A model generated the notes under the pieces. The model saw only the letters and a list, made by a program, of their open reading frames with translations. It did no database searches and had not been told where the DNA came from. Shown piece after piece: positions 17,390 to 26,929 of a DNA stretch of 41,989 bases. Made by a program: the position numbers and the translations under genes. The stretch lies in the NCBI GenBank assembly GCA_024642705.1, contig JAHEAQ010000041.1, forward strand, positions 1 through 41,989. Direction: 5' to 3'. Position 1 is the stretch's first letter. Each line of letters starts with the position of its first letter. Source of the DNA: Bacteroidota bacterium (GTDB lineage: Bacteria > Bacteroidota > Bacteroidia > Chitinophagales > Saprospiraceae).

Positions 17390-20300
17390 ATGCAGGAAGA
17401 GGAAAAAGTATTAACACCGGAACCGAAAAAGAAAAAAAGGCTATTTCAAAAGATTGTCCTGAGTATTTTTTTGTTTATATTTTCTTTGTTTTGTATATGT
17501 AGTTTGCTACTGTATATCCCTTCCGTTCAGAACTATGTTATCGATATCATTACAAAAAACTTTTCAAAAAACTTAGACGCAGAAATTGAAATTGGAGATG
17601 TTAGGCTAAATATGTTTAAAGGAATTGTCATTCATGATGTTAACATTATTGATAAACCGAATCAAGATACCATTCTGCATGTTGAATACATCAGTTCAGG
17701 ATTTAAAGACAATTTATTAACCTTGTTTAAAAGAGAATTAAATCTAGAGGTCCTGGAGTTAAAAGGCATCAACTTGATGGATACAAAAGGTCCAGAAGCA
17801 AGATTCAACAGATTAGCTGCTATATTTAAAAAAAAGAATGTTGATAGTACTGGGTCACCTTCAGAAAATAGTGAGAAAGTTCCTAAACCTTACCATATTG
17901 ATTTGAGAAAGTTGGTGTTGAGCGATATTAATTATAGCTTAATAGATAGTGTGAAAGGACAGAAGATTGGAATAGTTCTAGAAAAAACAACAATTGATAT
18001 AGATCGTATAGATTTGGAATCTAAAGACTTTTACATTCATAACATGGAGTCTAAAGGTTCCTTTTTTCATTTAGAATATTTCACTAAATCTAATTTTGAA
18101 TTCATTGAGGAGTCCATTAGTTTTAATGAATCAGATACGACTTATACTGTCCCTGATACTTTTAATTTGTTTGCAGCAAATGTTGTTTTCAAAAACAGCG
18201 GTTTTTATTTAGATGATTATACAAAGAACAGAGTTGTCGAACCCAATGAGTTCAATCCATCCCATATATATGCTGAAGATTTGGTATTGAATTTTGAAAA
18301 TTTTCATCTTAATTCATTTGCTGAAATAGAAGCAAAAATAACAGCTGCTTCATTGCGAAGTCGTGATAACCAAGTAGTTTTAGAAGCTTTTAAATGCAGC
18401 AATTTTTCTCTTGGCAAAAGGAATATGACATTCGATAGCTTGCTGATAAAATCAAGCAATAGTGTCGTGACAGATGGTTTGGTTTTTAAGTTCAGAGACT
18501 TAAAAGATTTTAATGACTTTACCAACAAAGTAATATTAGAAGGAAATCTTGTAAAAAGTAAAATTGGCATAAAAGACTTGTTGTATTTTGCACCTGCACT
18601 TAAAAAAAGTAAATATTTTGTTGACAATTCTGATCGTTATTTTGATATCAATGGAGTAATTAGTGGCAGAGTAAATAGTTTGATTGCGGATGAAATGACC
18701 ATAAGATTAGGAAATGAAATAGCAGTTAGGGGAAGAATGAATTCGAGAAATCTTACGGATGTCAACAATTCACTTTTAAATTTAGACCTTAAGGAATTAG
18801 CAATCAGTGTTTCCACATTAAGCGCTCTAATACCAGGATTCAGCCCTCCTCAGAACTTTTATAAATTGGGGAAGATAAAATTTAAAGGAAGGTTTGATGG
18901 ATTTTTCCAAGATTTCGTTGCTTATGGTGATTTTAATTCCAATTTGGGGACAGCTGATTTAGATATGCGACTTGACTTAAAAGATGGAGCTGAACAAGCC
19001 AAATATTCAGGCAAAACAACATTGAAAAAATTTGATTTGGCAACATGGTCAGGTAACATGGATTTTGGATTATTGGAAGTGGTTGCAGAGGTTCAGAACG
19101 GTAAGGGATTGAGAATAGAATCAGTAAATGCGATTTTGAAAGCCAATGTCAATCTCTTAGAATATAAAGGTTATTCTTACAAGGATTTTAATATGAATGG
19201 CAAAGTGGAAAGGAATTTATTCGATGGCACATTTGTAATTTCTGATCCAAATATTGATTTCAATTTTAAAGGAACAATAAATTTCACAGATAGTATCCCT
19301 ATTTATAATTTTGTTGCAGATGTCAACGCACTTAAGCTAAGAGAACTGAATATAATCAAAGATGATTTTACAGTTAAAGGCAATTTGGTAATTAATGCTA
19401 CGGGAACAGATGTCAATAATGCACAAGGATTTGCAATAGGAAAGTCATTTTTATTCACAAGGAATGGTAAAGAATTCAATTTAGATAGTTTCGAGCTAAA
19501 TGCAAAAGGAGTATTTCCTAATCAAAGGAATTTTACGATGAACTCCTCATTGGTAGATGTAGAATTAAATGGTTTGTTTAAAGCCGAAGAATTACCGGAC
19601 GCATTTATATCAAGTATTAAGCAAAATTACCCAGCATATACTAAAAATCTAAAAGCAATTAAATATGAGTCGCCTGCTCCAGGCTATGATTTTAACATAA
19701 ACATGCAAATCAAAGAATCTGAAGATTTCTTTGAAATAATGTTCAATCATTCCATTTTCATAAGCAATGCTTCTATTTTAGGTAGAATAAGCGATGTGGC
19801 AAAAAGATCTGCTTTAGATGTTACATTTCCTTACCTCGAAGTTAACGGTGATATTTTTGAAGGTGTAAAAGGGGAATTAACTGCAACTTCCGATGAGGGG
19901 AAATTGAATCTTGCTATTGATCATATGAATGTTTCAAAAGTTGATTTTAACCCAATTGTAATTTATGCAACAGCAGAGCGAGAGAATTTAAATTTTAGTT
20001 TAACTACTGAAGAAGTATTAGATAGCTTTACAAATGTAAAAATTGAAGGATTGCTCCAAACTAGTGGGGATTTGATAAACGTAAATCTAAAAAATGCAGG
20101 TTTTGACGCATTTGGTAGCCAATGGAAATTTAATAATCTCAATAATTTGGTTCTCGGGAACAAGAAAATTATTATAGATGAATTAACATTGACGGATGGG
20201 ATAAGAACTTTAACTATTGAAGATATAAATGAAAAAGGGCTTAAAATTAATATTGATAATTTGAACTCTGCCTTTATAAGTAAACTTATTGGATCAGATA

Positions 20301-22246
20301 GGGTAAATATGTTAGGTGCAATTTATGGTTTTGTGGAAATTGAAAATATTTTCGATTTTAATGGAATTAATGTCGATTTGACATTGCCTGAATTTAAATT
20401 TAACAAACATAATTTCGGTAAAATTAATCTTCAAGCGGCAAGTAGGAGTTTTAAAGAACCTATTGCTTATGAATTGACGGCTATTGACCCTAACAAAAAT
20501 ATGAGTGTTAAAGGATCTTTTGATTTTCAACAAAAAACAAATATTGGAGAACTCAGAGTAAATAAATATCCTCTGGATTTATTAGAATATATAATTACTT
20601 CGGGGATTTCTGAGACATATGGTAATGTAACCGGAACATTTGGTTTTACAGGTCCTTGGAATTACCCAGTTTTACAAGGATATGCAGTAATCAATAATGG
20701 CGGTACTAAAATTGATTATCTTGGTGTAAAATACAAAATTGGTGACAATGTCGTAAAACTCAGCAAGGGTTACATTGATTTTACCAATTGTGAATTAATA
20801 GACAGAGAAGGACATAAAGCAATTGCGCAAGGTGGATTGAAACATAAAAGTTTTAGAGATTTTTCGGCTGATATCCGTTTAAAATCTAAAGAATTCATTG
20901 CCTTAAATACAACAAAGAAGGACAATCCAGCATACTATGGTTTTGCAAAAGGGCAAATGGATGTAGTATTTAGCGGCCCATTGCAATCCATCAATATAAC
21001 AGTTAATGCTACTACAGGGCGAAATACGAAATTGCATATTCCTGTAGAATATACCACAGATGAGATAAGTACTAGCTTCATTGAAATTATTAATAGGGAA
21101 GAAAGGGATAATGCATTTACCTCGGCACCAATTTCATTATCAGGCTTGAAACTTGATATGAGCGTTAATGTTACGGAAGAATCAGAAGTTATCATATTGT
21201 TCGATGAAACTGCAAAAGATATTTTGCAAAGTAGGGGGAGAGGGGCTATACAATTGAGTATTGATCCGGACGGGAATTTTGAAATGTATGGTGACTATGA
21301 AGTTGTAAGTGGGCAATATTTATTTACTATACCATCATTAGCGGTTAACAAATCATTCATAATAAAGCCTGGGGGAAATATTCAATGGACTGGAGACCCC
21401 ATCAATGCGAATCTAAAGATTCAAGCTGAATATAAAGGACTTCAAACATCTTTATCCCCGTTCCTTCAAGAATATATACCTGAAGGAAATGAGCGGTTGT
21501 CTAATGAAGCAAAGATCAGAACTGAAGTTTCTCTAGCCTTGGATCTTGGTGGTACCATCTCGAATCCTGATTTAGATTTTAAGATCTCATTTCCTAATTT
21601 AACAGGAGACTTAAAACCGATGGCAGAAGGTAAATTGAGAACTTTGGAAGCCAATCAAGATGCATACAATGAACAAGTGTTCGGATTAATTCTATTAAGA
21701 CAATTTTTGCCATCAAATAATGCACTGTCAAATAATATATTAAATTCTGACAATATTGTTGGAACAGGATATAGTACCATAAGTGAGTTTGTTTCGAATC
21801 AATTTTCAATCCTTTTGACAAGCTTATTTGATGAGGCTTTAGGTAATAATTCATATTTTAGCGGAATTGATGTTAGTTTCGCTGCTTCTAAAGGCGAATT
21901 GTTGAAAGGCAATGGTATTCTCCCTGACGAATATGATTTTAATTTCACTTCAAGTTTTGACGAAAACAAATGGAATGTTCAGATCGGAGGCAAGTATGTA
22001 GTCCGAGATATTACAAATTCTGGAAATCAATATGTAAATCCTAATTTCATTTTCGAATATTATGTAACTGAGGATAGGCGTTTGAAATTGAACGTATATG
22101 CTAAATATGACTTTAATGATAGTAATGCTGCTTTTTTAGGTCGAAAATTTAAATCAGGAATTGGCCTTTCATATCGCAAAGAATTCAATAGCTTGTTTGA
22201 ATTTGCACAAAAAGTGAATGAAGAAGCAAGCGAACCAATTAATTAA
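17390..22246 (+). CDS. TamB-like translocation/assembly module protein (AsmA/DUF490 family)
   Basis: A 1618-aa envelope protein. A short cytosolic lysine-rich N-terminus is followed by one inner-membrane helix (about 21-43) and a very long beta-rich periplasmic region. The N-terminal part (AEIEIGDVRLNMFKGIVIHDVNI) is AsmA-like. The last 350-400 residues carry the DUF490/TamB region, with the recognisable GRGAIQLSIDPDGNFEMYGDYEVVSG-type block split across residues near 1290. Known TamB proteins form hydrophobic grooves that bridge inner and outer membranes and help lipid transport or outer-membrane protein assembly with a BamA-like partner. No partner is in the window. Start ATG 17390 is the only reasonable one. 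Confidence 0.88.
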   Translation: MQEEEKVLTPEPKKKKRLFQKIVLSIFLFIFSLFCICSLLLYIPSVQNYVIDIITKNFSKNLDAEIEIGDVRLNMFKGIVIHDVNIIDKPNQDTILHVEYISSGFKDNLLTLFKRELNLEVLELKGINLMDTKGPEARFNRLAAIFKKKNVDSTGSPSENSEKVPKPYHIDLRKLVLSDINYSLIDSVKGQKIGIVLEKTTIDIDRIDLESKDFYIHNMESKGSFFHLEYFTKSNFEFIEESISFNESDTTYTVPDTFNLFAANVVFKNSGFYLDDYTKNRVVEPNEFNPSHIYAEDLVLNFENFHLNSFAEIEAKITAASLRSRDNQVVLEAFKCSNFSLGKRNMTFDSLLIKSSNSVVTDGLVFKFRDLKDFNDFTNKVILEGNLVKSKIGIKDLLYFAPALKKSKYFVDNSDRYFDINGVISGRVNSLIADEMTIRLGNEIAVRGRMNSRNLTDVNNSLLNLDLKELAISVSTLSALIPGFSPPQNFYKLGKIKFKGRFDGFFQDFVAYGDFNSNLGTADLDMRLDLKDGAEQAKYSGKTTLKKFDLATWSGNMDFGLLEVVAEVQNGKGLRIESVNAILKANVNLLEYKGYSYKDFNMNGKVERNLFDGTFVISDPNIDFNFKGTINFTDSIPIYNFVADVNALKLRELNIIKDDFTVKGNLVINATGTDVNNAQGFAIGKSFLFTRNGKEFNLDSFELNAKGVFPNQRNFTMNSSLVDVELNGLFKAEELPDAFISSIKQNYPAYTKNLKAIKYESPAPGYDFNINMQIKESEDFFEIMFNHSIFISNASILGRISDVAKRSALDVTFPYLEVNGDIFEGVKGELTATSDEGKLNLAIDHMNVSKVDFNPIVIYATAERENLNFSLTTEEVLDSFTNVKIEGLLQTSGDLINVNLKNAGFDAFGSQWKFNNLNNLVLGNKKIIIDELTLTDGIRTLTIEDINEKGLKINIDNLNSAFISKLIGSDRVNMLGAIYGFVEIENIFDFNGINVDLTLPEFKFNKHNFGKINLQAASRSFKEPIAYELTAIDPNKNMSVKGSFDFQQKTNIGELRVNKYPLDLLEYIITSGISETYGNVTGTFGFTGPWNYPVLQGYAVINNGGTKIDYLGVKYKIGDNVVKLSKGYIDFTNCELIDREGHKAIAQGGLKHKSFRDFSADIRLKSKEFIALNTTKKDNPAYYGFAKGQMDVVFSGPLQSINITVNATTGRNTKLHIPVEYTTDEISTSFIEIINREERDNAFTSAPISLSGLKLDMSVNVTEESEVIILFDETAKDILQSRGRGAIQLSIDPDGNFEMYGDYEVVSGQYLFTIPSLAVNKSFIIKPGGNIQWTGDPINANLKIQAEYKGLQTSLSPFLQEYIPEGNERLSNEAKIRTEVSLALDLGGTISNPDLDFKISFPNLTGDLKPMAEGKLRTLEANQDAYNEQVFGLILLRQFLPSNNALSNNILNSDNIVGTGYSTISEFVSNQFSILLTSLFDEALGNNSYFSGIDVSFAASKGELLKGNGILPDEYDFNFTSSFDENKWNVQIGGKYVVRDITNSGNQYVNPNFIFEYYVTEDRRLKLNVYAKYDFNDSNAAFLGRKFKSGIGLSYRKEFNSLFEFAQKVNEEASEPIN

Positions 22247-22514
22247 TTGGTTAAAATGCAGAAATGCAATACATTTATTTGCAAAATTATAATTTGGTGA
22301 TATAAAAAATGAAATAATAACATTTTTTCAATATTGTTTTATATTTCTCACTTTAATTGTTTATATTTATTGTTTTAACGACAAAAAGTATATTTTTTTT
22401 ATATAAAAGTAATATTTATTGTTTTGATAAATAAGGTATACTTCAAATGCCTTAACACTATCAGGGCTTTTTCTGATGAAAAGTTGGAATAGTGCCCTAC
22501 CTTTAAAACCTAGC
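22247..22514. other. Intergenic region: AT-rich tract plus structured RNA candidate
   Basis: This lies between the TamB-like gene and the terminator before mutS2. The first 190 bp are extremely AT-rich and include a 14-bp direct repeat (ATATTTATTGTTTT at 22363-22376 and 22412-22425). From about 22440 the composition turns more balanced and folds into the hairpin described separately. No protein frame is seen. Confidence 0.5.
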
Positions 22515-22552
22515 AATGAGCCTGATTCTTAATAAGTCAGGCTCATTTTTTT
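22450..22552 (+). ncRNA. Candidate small RNA or structured 3' UTR ending in a terminator
   Basis: Two hairpins lie in tandem. The first has an outer stem CACTAT/ATAGTG (22456-22461 with 22489-22494) and an inner stem CTTTTT/GAAAAG (22467-22472 with 22478-22483). The second is the strong terminator at 22515-22552. The segment has more G and C than the AT-rich DNA before it and begins about 200 bp after the tamB stop. I could not find a convincing promoter just upstream, so it may instead be the 3' end of the tamB transcript. It matches no RNA family that I recognise. Confidence 0.3.
22515..22552 (+). terminator. Rho-independent terminator before mutS2
   Basis: A perfect 11-bp stem AATGAGCCTGA / TCAGGCTCATT (22515-22525 with 22537-22547) has an 11-base loop and runs into seven T (22546-22552). 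It ends transcripts coming from the TamB-like gene or from the RNA candidate. The mutS2 -7 element begins 4 bp later. Confidence 0.88.
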
Positions 22553-22555
22553 ATC

Positions 22556-22563
22556 TATATTTG
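22556..22563 (+). promoter_or_regulatory. -7 promoter element for mutS2 (TATATTTG)
   Basis: An exact TAnnTTTG match directly after a terminator and 25 bp before the mutS2 ATG. The position makes it a credible promoter, although no -33 TTTG is present; the terminator stem occupies that place. Confidence 0.6.
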
Positions 22564-22588
22564 CCATTCAATTTTAATTTGTTTTTCT

Positions 22589-24973
22589 ATGAATGTGCAT
22601 TTTATTCCTGAAGATGGTTGGAGAAAATTGGAATTTGATAAATTGCTGGATCAAATCGTGCAATATTGTATTAGCGATCATACCAAGTCTCGAATCCAAA
22701 ATTTAGATATAAGCTCATCAAGCGAGTTTATTAATAGGGAGTTTCAAAAAATCAAAGAATGGAGCCTGTCCAATGATGAAAAAGAATCTTTGCAACTTAT
22801 GGCAATTTATGAAGTGGAAGAAGATGTGAATTTATTAAGGAAAGAGAATTATGTGCTTTCCGTGGATGCCATTCTGAAGATTAATTTATTAATCCAGAAT
22901 CATAAAAGAATCCAGAATCACTTTACAGCTCAGAAAAAGGCAAAATATCCTTTATTGTTTGGGATTTTTGAACAATCCTTTTTACCCAATGAAGTTTATT
23001 TTTTTGTAGATAGAGTTTTTACAGAAGAAGGAGATGTGAAAGACTCAGCAAGTCCAGAACTTCTATCGATTTCGAAACAATTAAAATCCAAACAAAGGGC
23101 AATTGATCAGGAATTCAATAAAATTTTAGGCAGTTTCAGAAATCAAGGTTTGCTTACGGATAGTTCGGAAAGTTATAGAAACGGAAGAAGAGTATTAAGT
23201 GTTCCTGCTGAAAATAAAAGAAAAATAAAAGGTATTATTCATGATGAATCAGGTACTGGAAAAACAGTTTTTATTGAACCTGAGGCTATAATTTCTTTAA
23301 ATAATGATTTGTTTGATTTATTTGCAGAAAGGAAAAGAGAAATATTTAAAATTATAAAATCGCTTTGTGCAGAATTACGGCCATATTGCGATAATTTTCT
23401 GGATAGTTTCGAATTGCAAACGGAATATGATGTAATTCAATCTAAATGTGCATATAGCTCAAGTGTAAACGCCGTAATTCCAAAAATCAATGAAAGTCCT
23501 ATTTTTTCATTTAAATCAGCATACCATCCGCTACTTTTATTAAAAAATAAAAAAGCAGGTAAAATAACGGTTCCATTTGATCTGATACTCCATGGTCAGA
23601 ACAAAATGTTACTGATCAGCGGACCCAATGCCGGAGGCAAATCAATCTTAATGAAAGCAATAGGGCTTTTGCAATTAATGTTTCAAGCATCTATTCCTAT
23701 TCCTGTTGGGTCTGATACTACAATGGGCGTTTTCAAAAAGATTTGTGTAGATATTGGGGATCAACAATCTATCGAAGACGATTTGAGTACATACAGCTCA
23801 AGATTGAAAAACATGAAGGAATTCTGTGACACCTTGGATCAAGAAAGTTTAGTTCTTATTGATGAATTTGGTTCTGGAACAGACCCAACAATTGGGGGCG
23901 CAATTGCAGAAGCGCTTTTAAGAGATTTCGTCCATAAAAAAAGTTTTGGTGTGATCACCAGCCATTATTCGAATTTGAAATTATATGCTTTTAAGGCTCA
24001 AGGTATTGTAAATGGGGCAATGATTTTTGACCAAAAAGAACTTCAGGCAACCTATGAGATGAAAGTTGGGAGGCCTGGGAGTTCATTTGCGTTTGAAATT
24101 GCTGCAAAAACTGGTCTTGATGAAGGAATTCTAAAATATGCAAAATCAAAAACTGGTGAAGAGAATGTGCATGTAGAAGATCTTTTAACGGACCTACAAA
24201 GAGAAAAGAAAGATCTAGAACTTAAAGTCGAAATGCTTGAAAATAAAGGTAAAGATTTAGAAAAATTGATTAAGAATTATGAATCGCTTCATGGCGAACT
24301 AGAATACAAGCGAAAAAAGTTAAACCTAGAAAAGAAAACCCAACTTTTAGTCGAAAAAAACCAAGAAAATAAAGTTTTAGAAAAATTAATAAAAGAAATA
24401 AAAGAAAACCAAAATTTGGCTAAAGCAAAAGCTGTTTCAAAAGCCATTAAAAATGAGCAAAGTAAACTTTCAGAACAAATTTCAACGCTCAAAAAAGATG
24501 TCTTTTACAATAAGTCAATAGATATTTCAATGTTTAAAAAAGGTGATTTTGTGAAGATGAAAACAGGGAGTGATATAGGTCAAATTATTAGGATCAAAAA
24601 AGACATGGCTGAATTGGTTGTCGGAATAATGAGAATGTTTGTTCCGCTAATTGAGTTGTTGCCTGCAAGAGAACCCATTGAAACTCAAAGTAGAAAATCC
24701 GTAATTGCAAATTTGTCCAGCAATTTGCAGGACGTAGACCCAATCCTTGATATTCGTGGTTTGATGAAAGGAGAAGCAATTAAAGTAGTGGAGGATTTTC
24801 TAGACAAAGTTCTTCTAAGCAATATCTATGAAGTGAAAATTATTCACGGTGTAGGTAATGGAGTATTGAAAAAAGTTGTTTGGAATAAAGCTAAAGAATA
24901 TAAAGACTTTACCAAAATATGGCATCCAGAGGAGAATGCTGGGGGTGAAGGAGTCACATTAATACAATTATAA
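22589..24973 (+). CDS. mutS2: MutS2 ATPase with C-terminal Smr domain
   Basis: A 794-aa MutS2-family protein, known to act on branched DNA or collided ribosomes rather than in mismatch repair. The ATPase core has Walker A GPNAGGKS at about 345-352, a switch region DIGDQQSIEDDLSTYSSR, Walker B LVLIDEFGSGTDPTIGG and the signature STYSS. A long coiled coil covers about 520-640. The Smr nuclease domain is at about 715-794, with LDIRG and HGVGNGVLKK. The second Smr motif is normally HGxG(T/S)G, and here Asn takes the Thr/Ser place. It has its own promoter and converges on ndk. Confidence 0.95.
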   Translation: MNVHFIPEDGWRKLEFDKLLDQIVQYCISDHTKSRIQNLDISSSSEFINREFQKIKEWSLSNDEKESLQLMAIYEVEEDVNLLRKENYVLSVDAILKINLLIQNHKRIQNHFTAQKKAKYPLLFGIFEQSFLPNEVYFFVDRVFTEEGDVKDSASPELLSISKQLKSKQRAIDQEFNKILGSFRNQGLLTDSSESYRNGRRVLSVPAENKRKIKGIIHDESGTGKTVFIEPEAIISLNNDLFDLFAERKREIFKIIKSLCAELRPYCDNFLDSFELQTEYDVIQSKCAYSSSVNAVIPKINESPIFSFKSAYHPLLLLKNKKAGKITVPFDLILHGQNKMLLISGPNAGGKSILMKAIGLLQLMFQASIPIPVGSDTTMGVFKKICVDIGDQQSIEDDLSTYSSRLKNMKEFCDTLDQESLVLIDEFGSGTDPTIGGAIAEALLRDFVHKKSFGVITSHYSNLKLYAFKAQGIVNGAMIFDQKELQATYEMKVGRPGSSFAFEIAAKTGLDEGILKYAKSKTGEENVHVEDLLTDLQREKKDLELKVEMLENKGKDLEKLIKNYESLHGELEYKRKKLNLEKKTQLLVEKNQENKVLEKLIKEIKENQNLAKAKAVSKAIKNEQSKLSEQISTLKKDVFYNKSIDISMFKKGDFVKMKTGSDIGQIIRIKKDMAELVVGIMRMFVPLIELLPAREPIETQSRKSVIANLSSNLQDVDPILDIRGLMKGEAIKVVEDFLDKVLLSNIYEVKIIHGVGNGVLKKVVWNKAKEYKDFTKIWHPEENAGGEGVTLIQL

Positions 24974-25012
24974 ATTGCTGGATTTTGAATTTCAAAATCG
25001 AAAAGGAAATAT

Positions 25013-25046
25013 ATAAAAAAGCCTGATTAATTAATATTAATCAGGC
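25013..25046 (-). terminator. Rho-independent terminator of ndk
   Basis: A perfect 10-bp stem GCCTGATTAA / TTAATCAGGC (25021-25030 with 25037-25046) has a 6-base loop. On the minus strand it is followed by six T and AT-rich sequence, so it ends ndk transcripts. On the plus strand no T-run follows, so it would be weak for mutS2. Confidence 0.85.
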
Positions 25047-25069
25047 CTCACTGTAATATATTTTTAATA

Positions 25070-25489
25070 TTAGAACATTTCTGTCCCTGCAAAATGAAAA
25101 TTAGCTTCAATAAGTGCATTTTCGTCGCTATCTGATCCATGGACTGCGTTTTCACCTACATTTTTAGCATATTTGGCTCTTATAGTACCTTCAGCTGCTT
25201 GCGCAGGATTGGTAGCACCGATTAAAGTTCTGAAATCTTCTACCGCATTTTGTTTTTCAAGAACTGCAGCGACAATAGGACCTCTTGACATGAACTCCAC
25301 TAGTTCACCATAAAAAGGCCTTTCTTTATGAACTTCATAAAATTCGCCAGCTTTTTCTGGTGATAATTTTGTGTATTTCATAGCTTTGATTTTGAAACCG
25401 CCCGCTTCAATCATTTGTAGAATATTTCCAATGTTTCCAGCTTCCACTGCGTCTGGTTTGATCATGGTAAATGTGATATTTTTTGCCAT
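25070..25489 (-). CDS. ndk: Nucleoside diphosphate kinase
   Basis: A 139-aa enzyme that transfers gamma-phosphate from ATP to other nucleoside diphosphates through a phosphohistidine. The N-terminus reads [11 protein letters not shown]. The catalytic His is in [13 protein letters not shown], and [18 protein letters not shown] is the usual second block. ATG 25489 is chosen because it gives the standard length. An upstream in-frame ATG at 25522 would add a lysine-rich 11-residue tail and sits directly against the -7 element. It has its own promoter and terminator, so it is monocistronic. Confidence 0.97.
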   Translation of the reverse strand: MAKNITFTMIKPDAVEAGNIGNILQMIEAGGFKIKAMKYTKLSPEKAGEFYEVHKERPFYGELVEFMSRGPIVAAVLEKQNAVEDFRTLIGATNPAQAAEGTIRAKYAKNVGENAVHGSDSDENALIEANFHFAGTEMF

Positions 25490-25523
25490 CTTAATTTTTA
25501 TTGATGTTTTTTTAAATTTCATG

Positions 25524-25531
25524 CAAAAGTA
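25524..25531 (-). promoter_or_regulatory. -7 promoter element for ndk (TACTTTTG)
   Basis: On the minus strand it reads TACTTTTG, an exact TAnnTTTG match, 34 bp before ATG 25489. A partial -33 (CTTTA) lies at about the right distance. Confidence 0.55.
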
Positions 25532-25664
25532 ACTTTTGTATTTTAAAATAAAGCTCTTTTAGCCAAATTCTTTCATTTAACATGCGATGTAAAGGGCATA
25601 AAATGTAGCTTCTTAAAATCTAAATTTTGAGGTTAAGTAAAATTTTACAAACTTCGCGTTCAAT

Positions 25665-26669
25665 ATGATGGAAGATTTAGATAAATTAAAGGATTATTTA
25701 GCCTTGCCTAGAGAAATTGTAATCGTTTCTCACAGAAATCCTGACGGCGATGCCATAGGCTCATCATTGGGTTTGTCACTTTATTTGCAGCGAAAAAGGC
25801 ACAATACTAAGATTATTTTTCCAAGTGAATTTCCAGATGTTTTCAACTATCTCCCAGAATCAGACTATGTCTTAATTCATGATAATGAACCAGATACTTG
25901 TGATGTTTTTTTACAAAAAGCTGAAATAATTTTCTGTCTAGACTTTAATGCTTTGGATAGAATTGATAAGCTTGGAACTAAAATTCATAATTTAAATGCA
26001 ATTAAAGTGATGATCGATCACCATATTGATCCCGAACCTTTTGCAGATTTTATGTTGTCAGAAACTTCAGCAAGCTCTACATCTGAATTGGTATATGAGT
26101 TTATTTCAATGCTAGGAGATGAAAAAATGCTTGACCCTGTAATTGGAGAATGTTTGTACACTGGAATTATCACGGATACTGGTTCTTTTAAGTTTGGAAC
26201 AAGTGCAAGACTATTTCAAATCGTAGCTGCATTAAAAGCAGTGGGAGTGGATGACGTGAAATTGCAAGATTATATTTTTAATTCCATGTCTATCAAAAAC
26301 ATCAAATTGCTAGCACATTGTCTTCATAATAGGATGGAATTAATGGAAGAATATGGAGTTGGTTTCATTGTTCTTAATAAGTATGACTTTCAAAATTTTG
26401 ATATTCAAAGAGGTGATACTGAAGGCATCGTGAATTATTTGCTGATGGTTAAGAAAATAAAGTTAGCTGCTCTGATTACACAACAGCCGAATATTATTAA
26501 ATTTTCAATGCGCTCAAAAGGAGATATTTCTGTCCAAGAAATTACAAGAGACCATTTCAAAGGTGGCGGTCATAAAAATGCGTCAGGAGGGTCATTTCAT
26601 GGTTCGCTGAAAGCTGCTATTGACAAATTTAAATCTGTAATTCCAGAATATCTGCCAAAAGTTGAATAG
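25665..26669 (+). CDS. DHH-family phosphoesterase, NrnA-like nanoRNase/pAp phosphatase
   Basis: A 334-aa cytosolic DHH/DHHA1 protein. The metal motifs are HRNPDGDAIGSSLGL (motif I), CLDFNALDRID (motif II), MIDHHIDPE (the DHH triad) and GIITDTGSFKF (motif IV). The DHHA1 domain ends in FKGGGHKNASGGSF, which binds substrate. NrnA-type enzymes degrade 2-5 nt RNAs and dephosphorylate 3'-phosphoadenosine-5'-phosphate; the order and length fit this group, not RecJ, which is longer. Two ATGs are adjacent (25665 and 25668), and either may be used. It is divergent from ndk with a 175-bp gap. Confidence 0.92.
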   Translation: MMEDLDKLKDYLALPREIVIVSHRNPDGDAIGSSLGLSLYLQRKRHNTKIIFPSEFPDVFNYLPESDYVLIHDNEPDTCDVFLQKAEIIFCLDFNALDRIDKLGTKIHNLNAIKVMIDHHIDPEPFADFMLSETSASSTSELVYEFISMLGDEKMLDPVIGECLYTGIITDTGSFKFGTSARLFQIVAALKAVGVDDVKLQDYIFNSMSIKNIKLLAHCLHNRMELMEEYGVGFIVLNKYDFQNFDIQRGDTEGIVNYLLMVKKIKLAALITQQPNIIKFSMRSKGDISVQEITRDHFKGGGHKNASGGSFHGSLKAAIDKFKSVIPEYLPKVE

Positions 26670-26866
26670 ATTTCAGTAATGATTTTTGCACCATATTATA
26701 CCACTTGAAAACCAATATTCACTGCCATAAATGGATTCAGTCTATTCAGTTTTATTTTGTAATTTAATTCTTTCAACGATTTTTTTTGGATTATTCCAAT
26801 TGTTTTTGGTCTAATTGAATATACTTTAAGATGTATAATAAATTGGAATATGTCAAAACCAAACCT

Positions 26867-26874
26867 TACATTTG
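26867..26874 (+). promoter_or_regulatory. Candidate -7 promoter element for the FKBP gene (TACATTTG)
   Basis: An exact TAnnTTTG match 55 bp before ATG 26930. ATTGG about 20 bp upstream resembles a degenerate -33 element. Confidence 0.5.
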
Positions 26875-26929
26875 CAGCTTTATTCAAAAAATATTTAAAC
26901 TATTAATATTTATCTTATAATTATTATCA

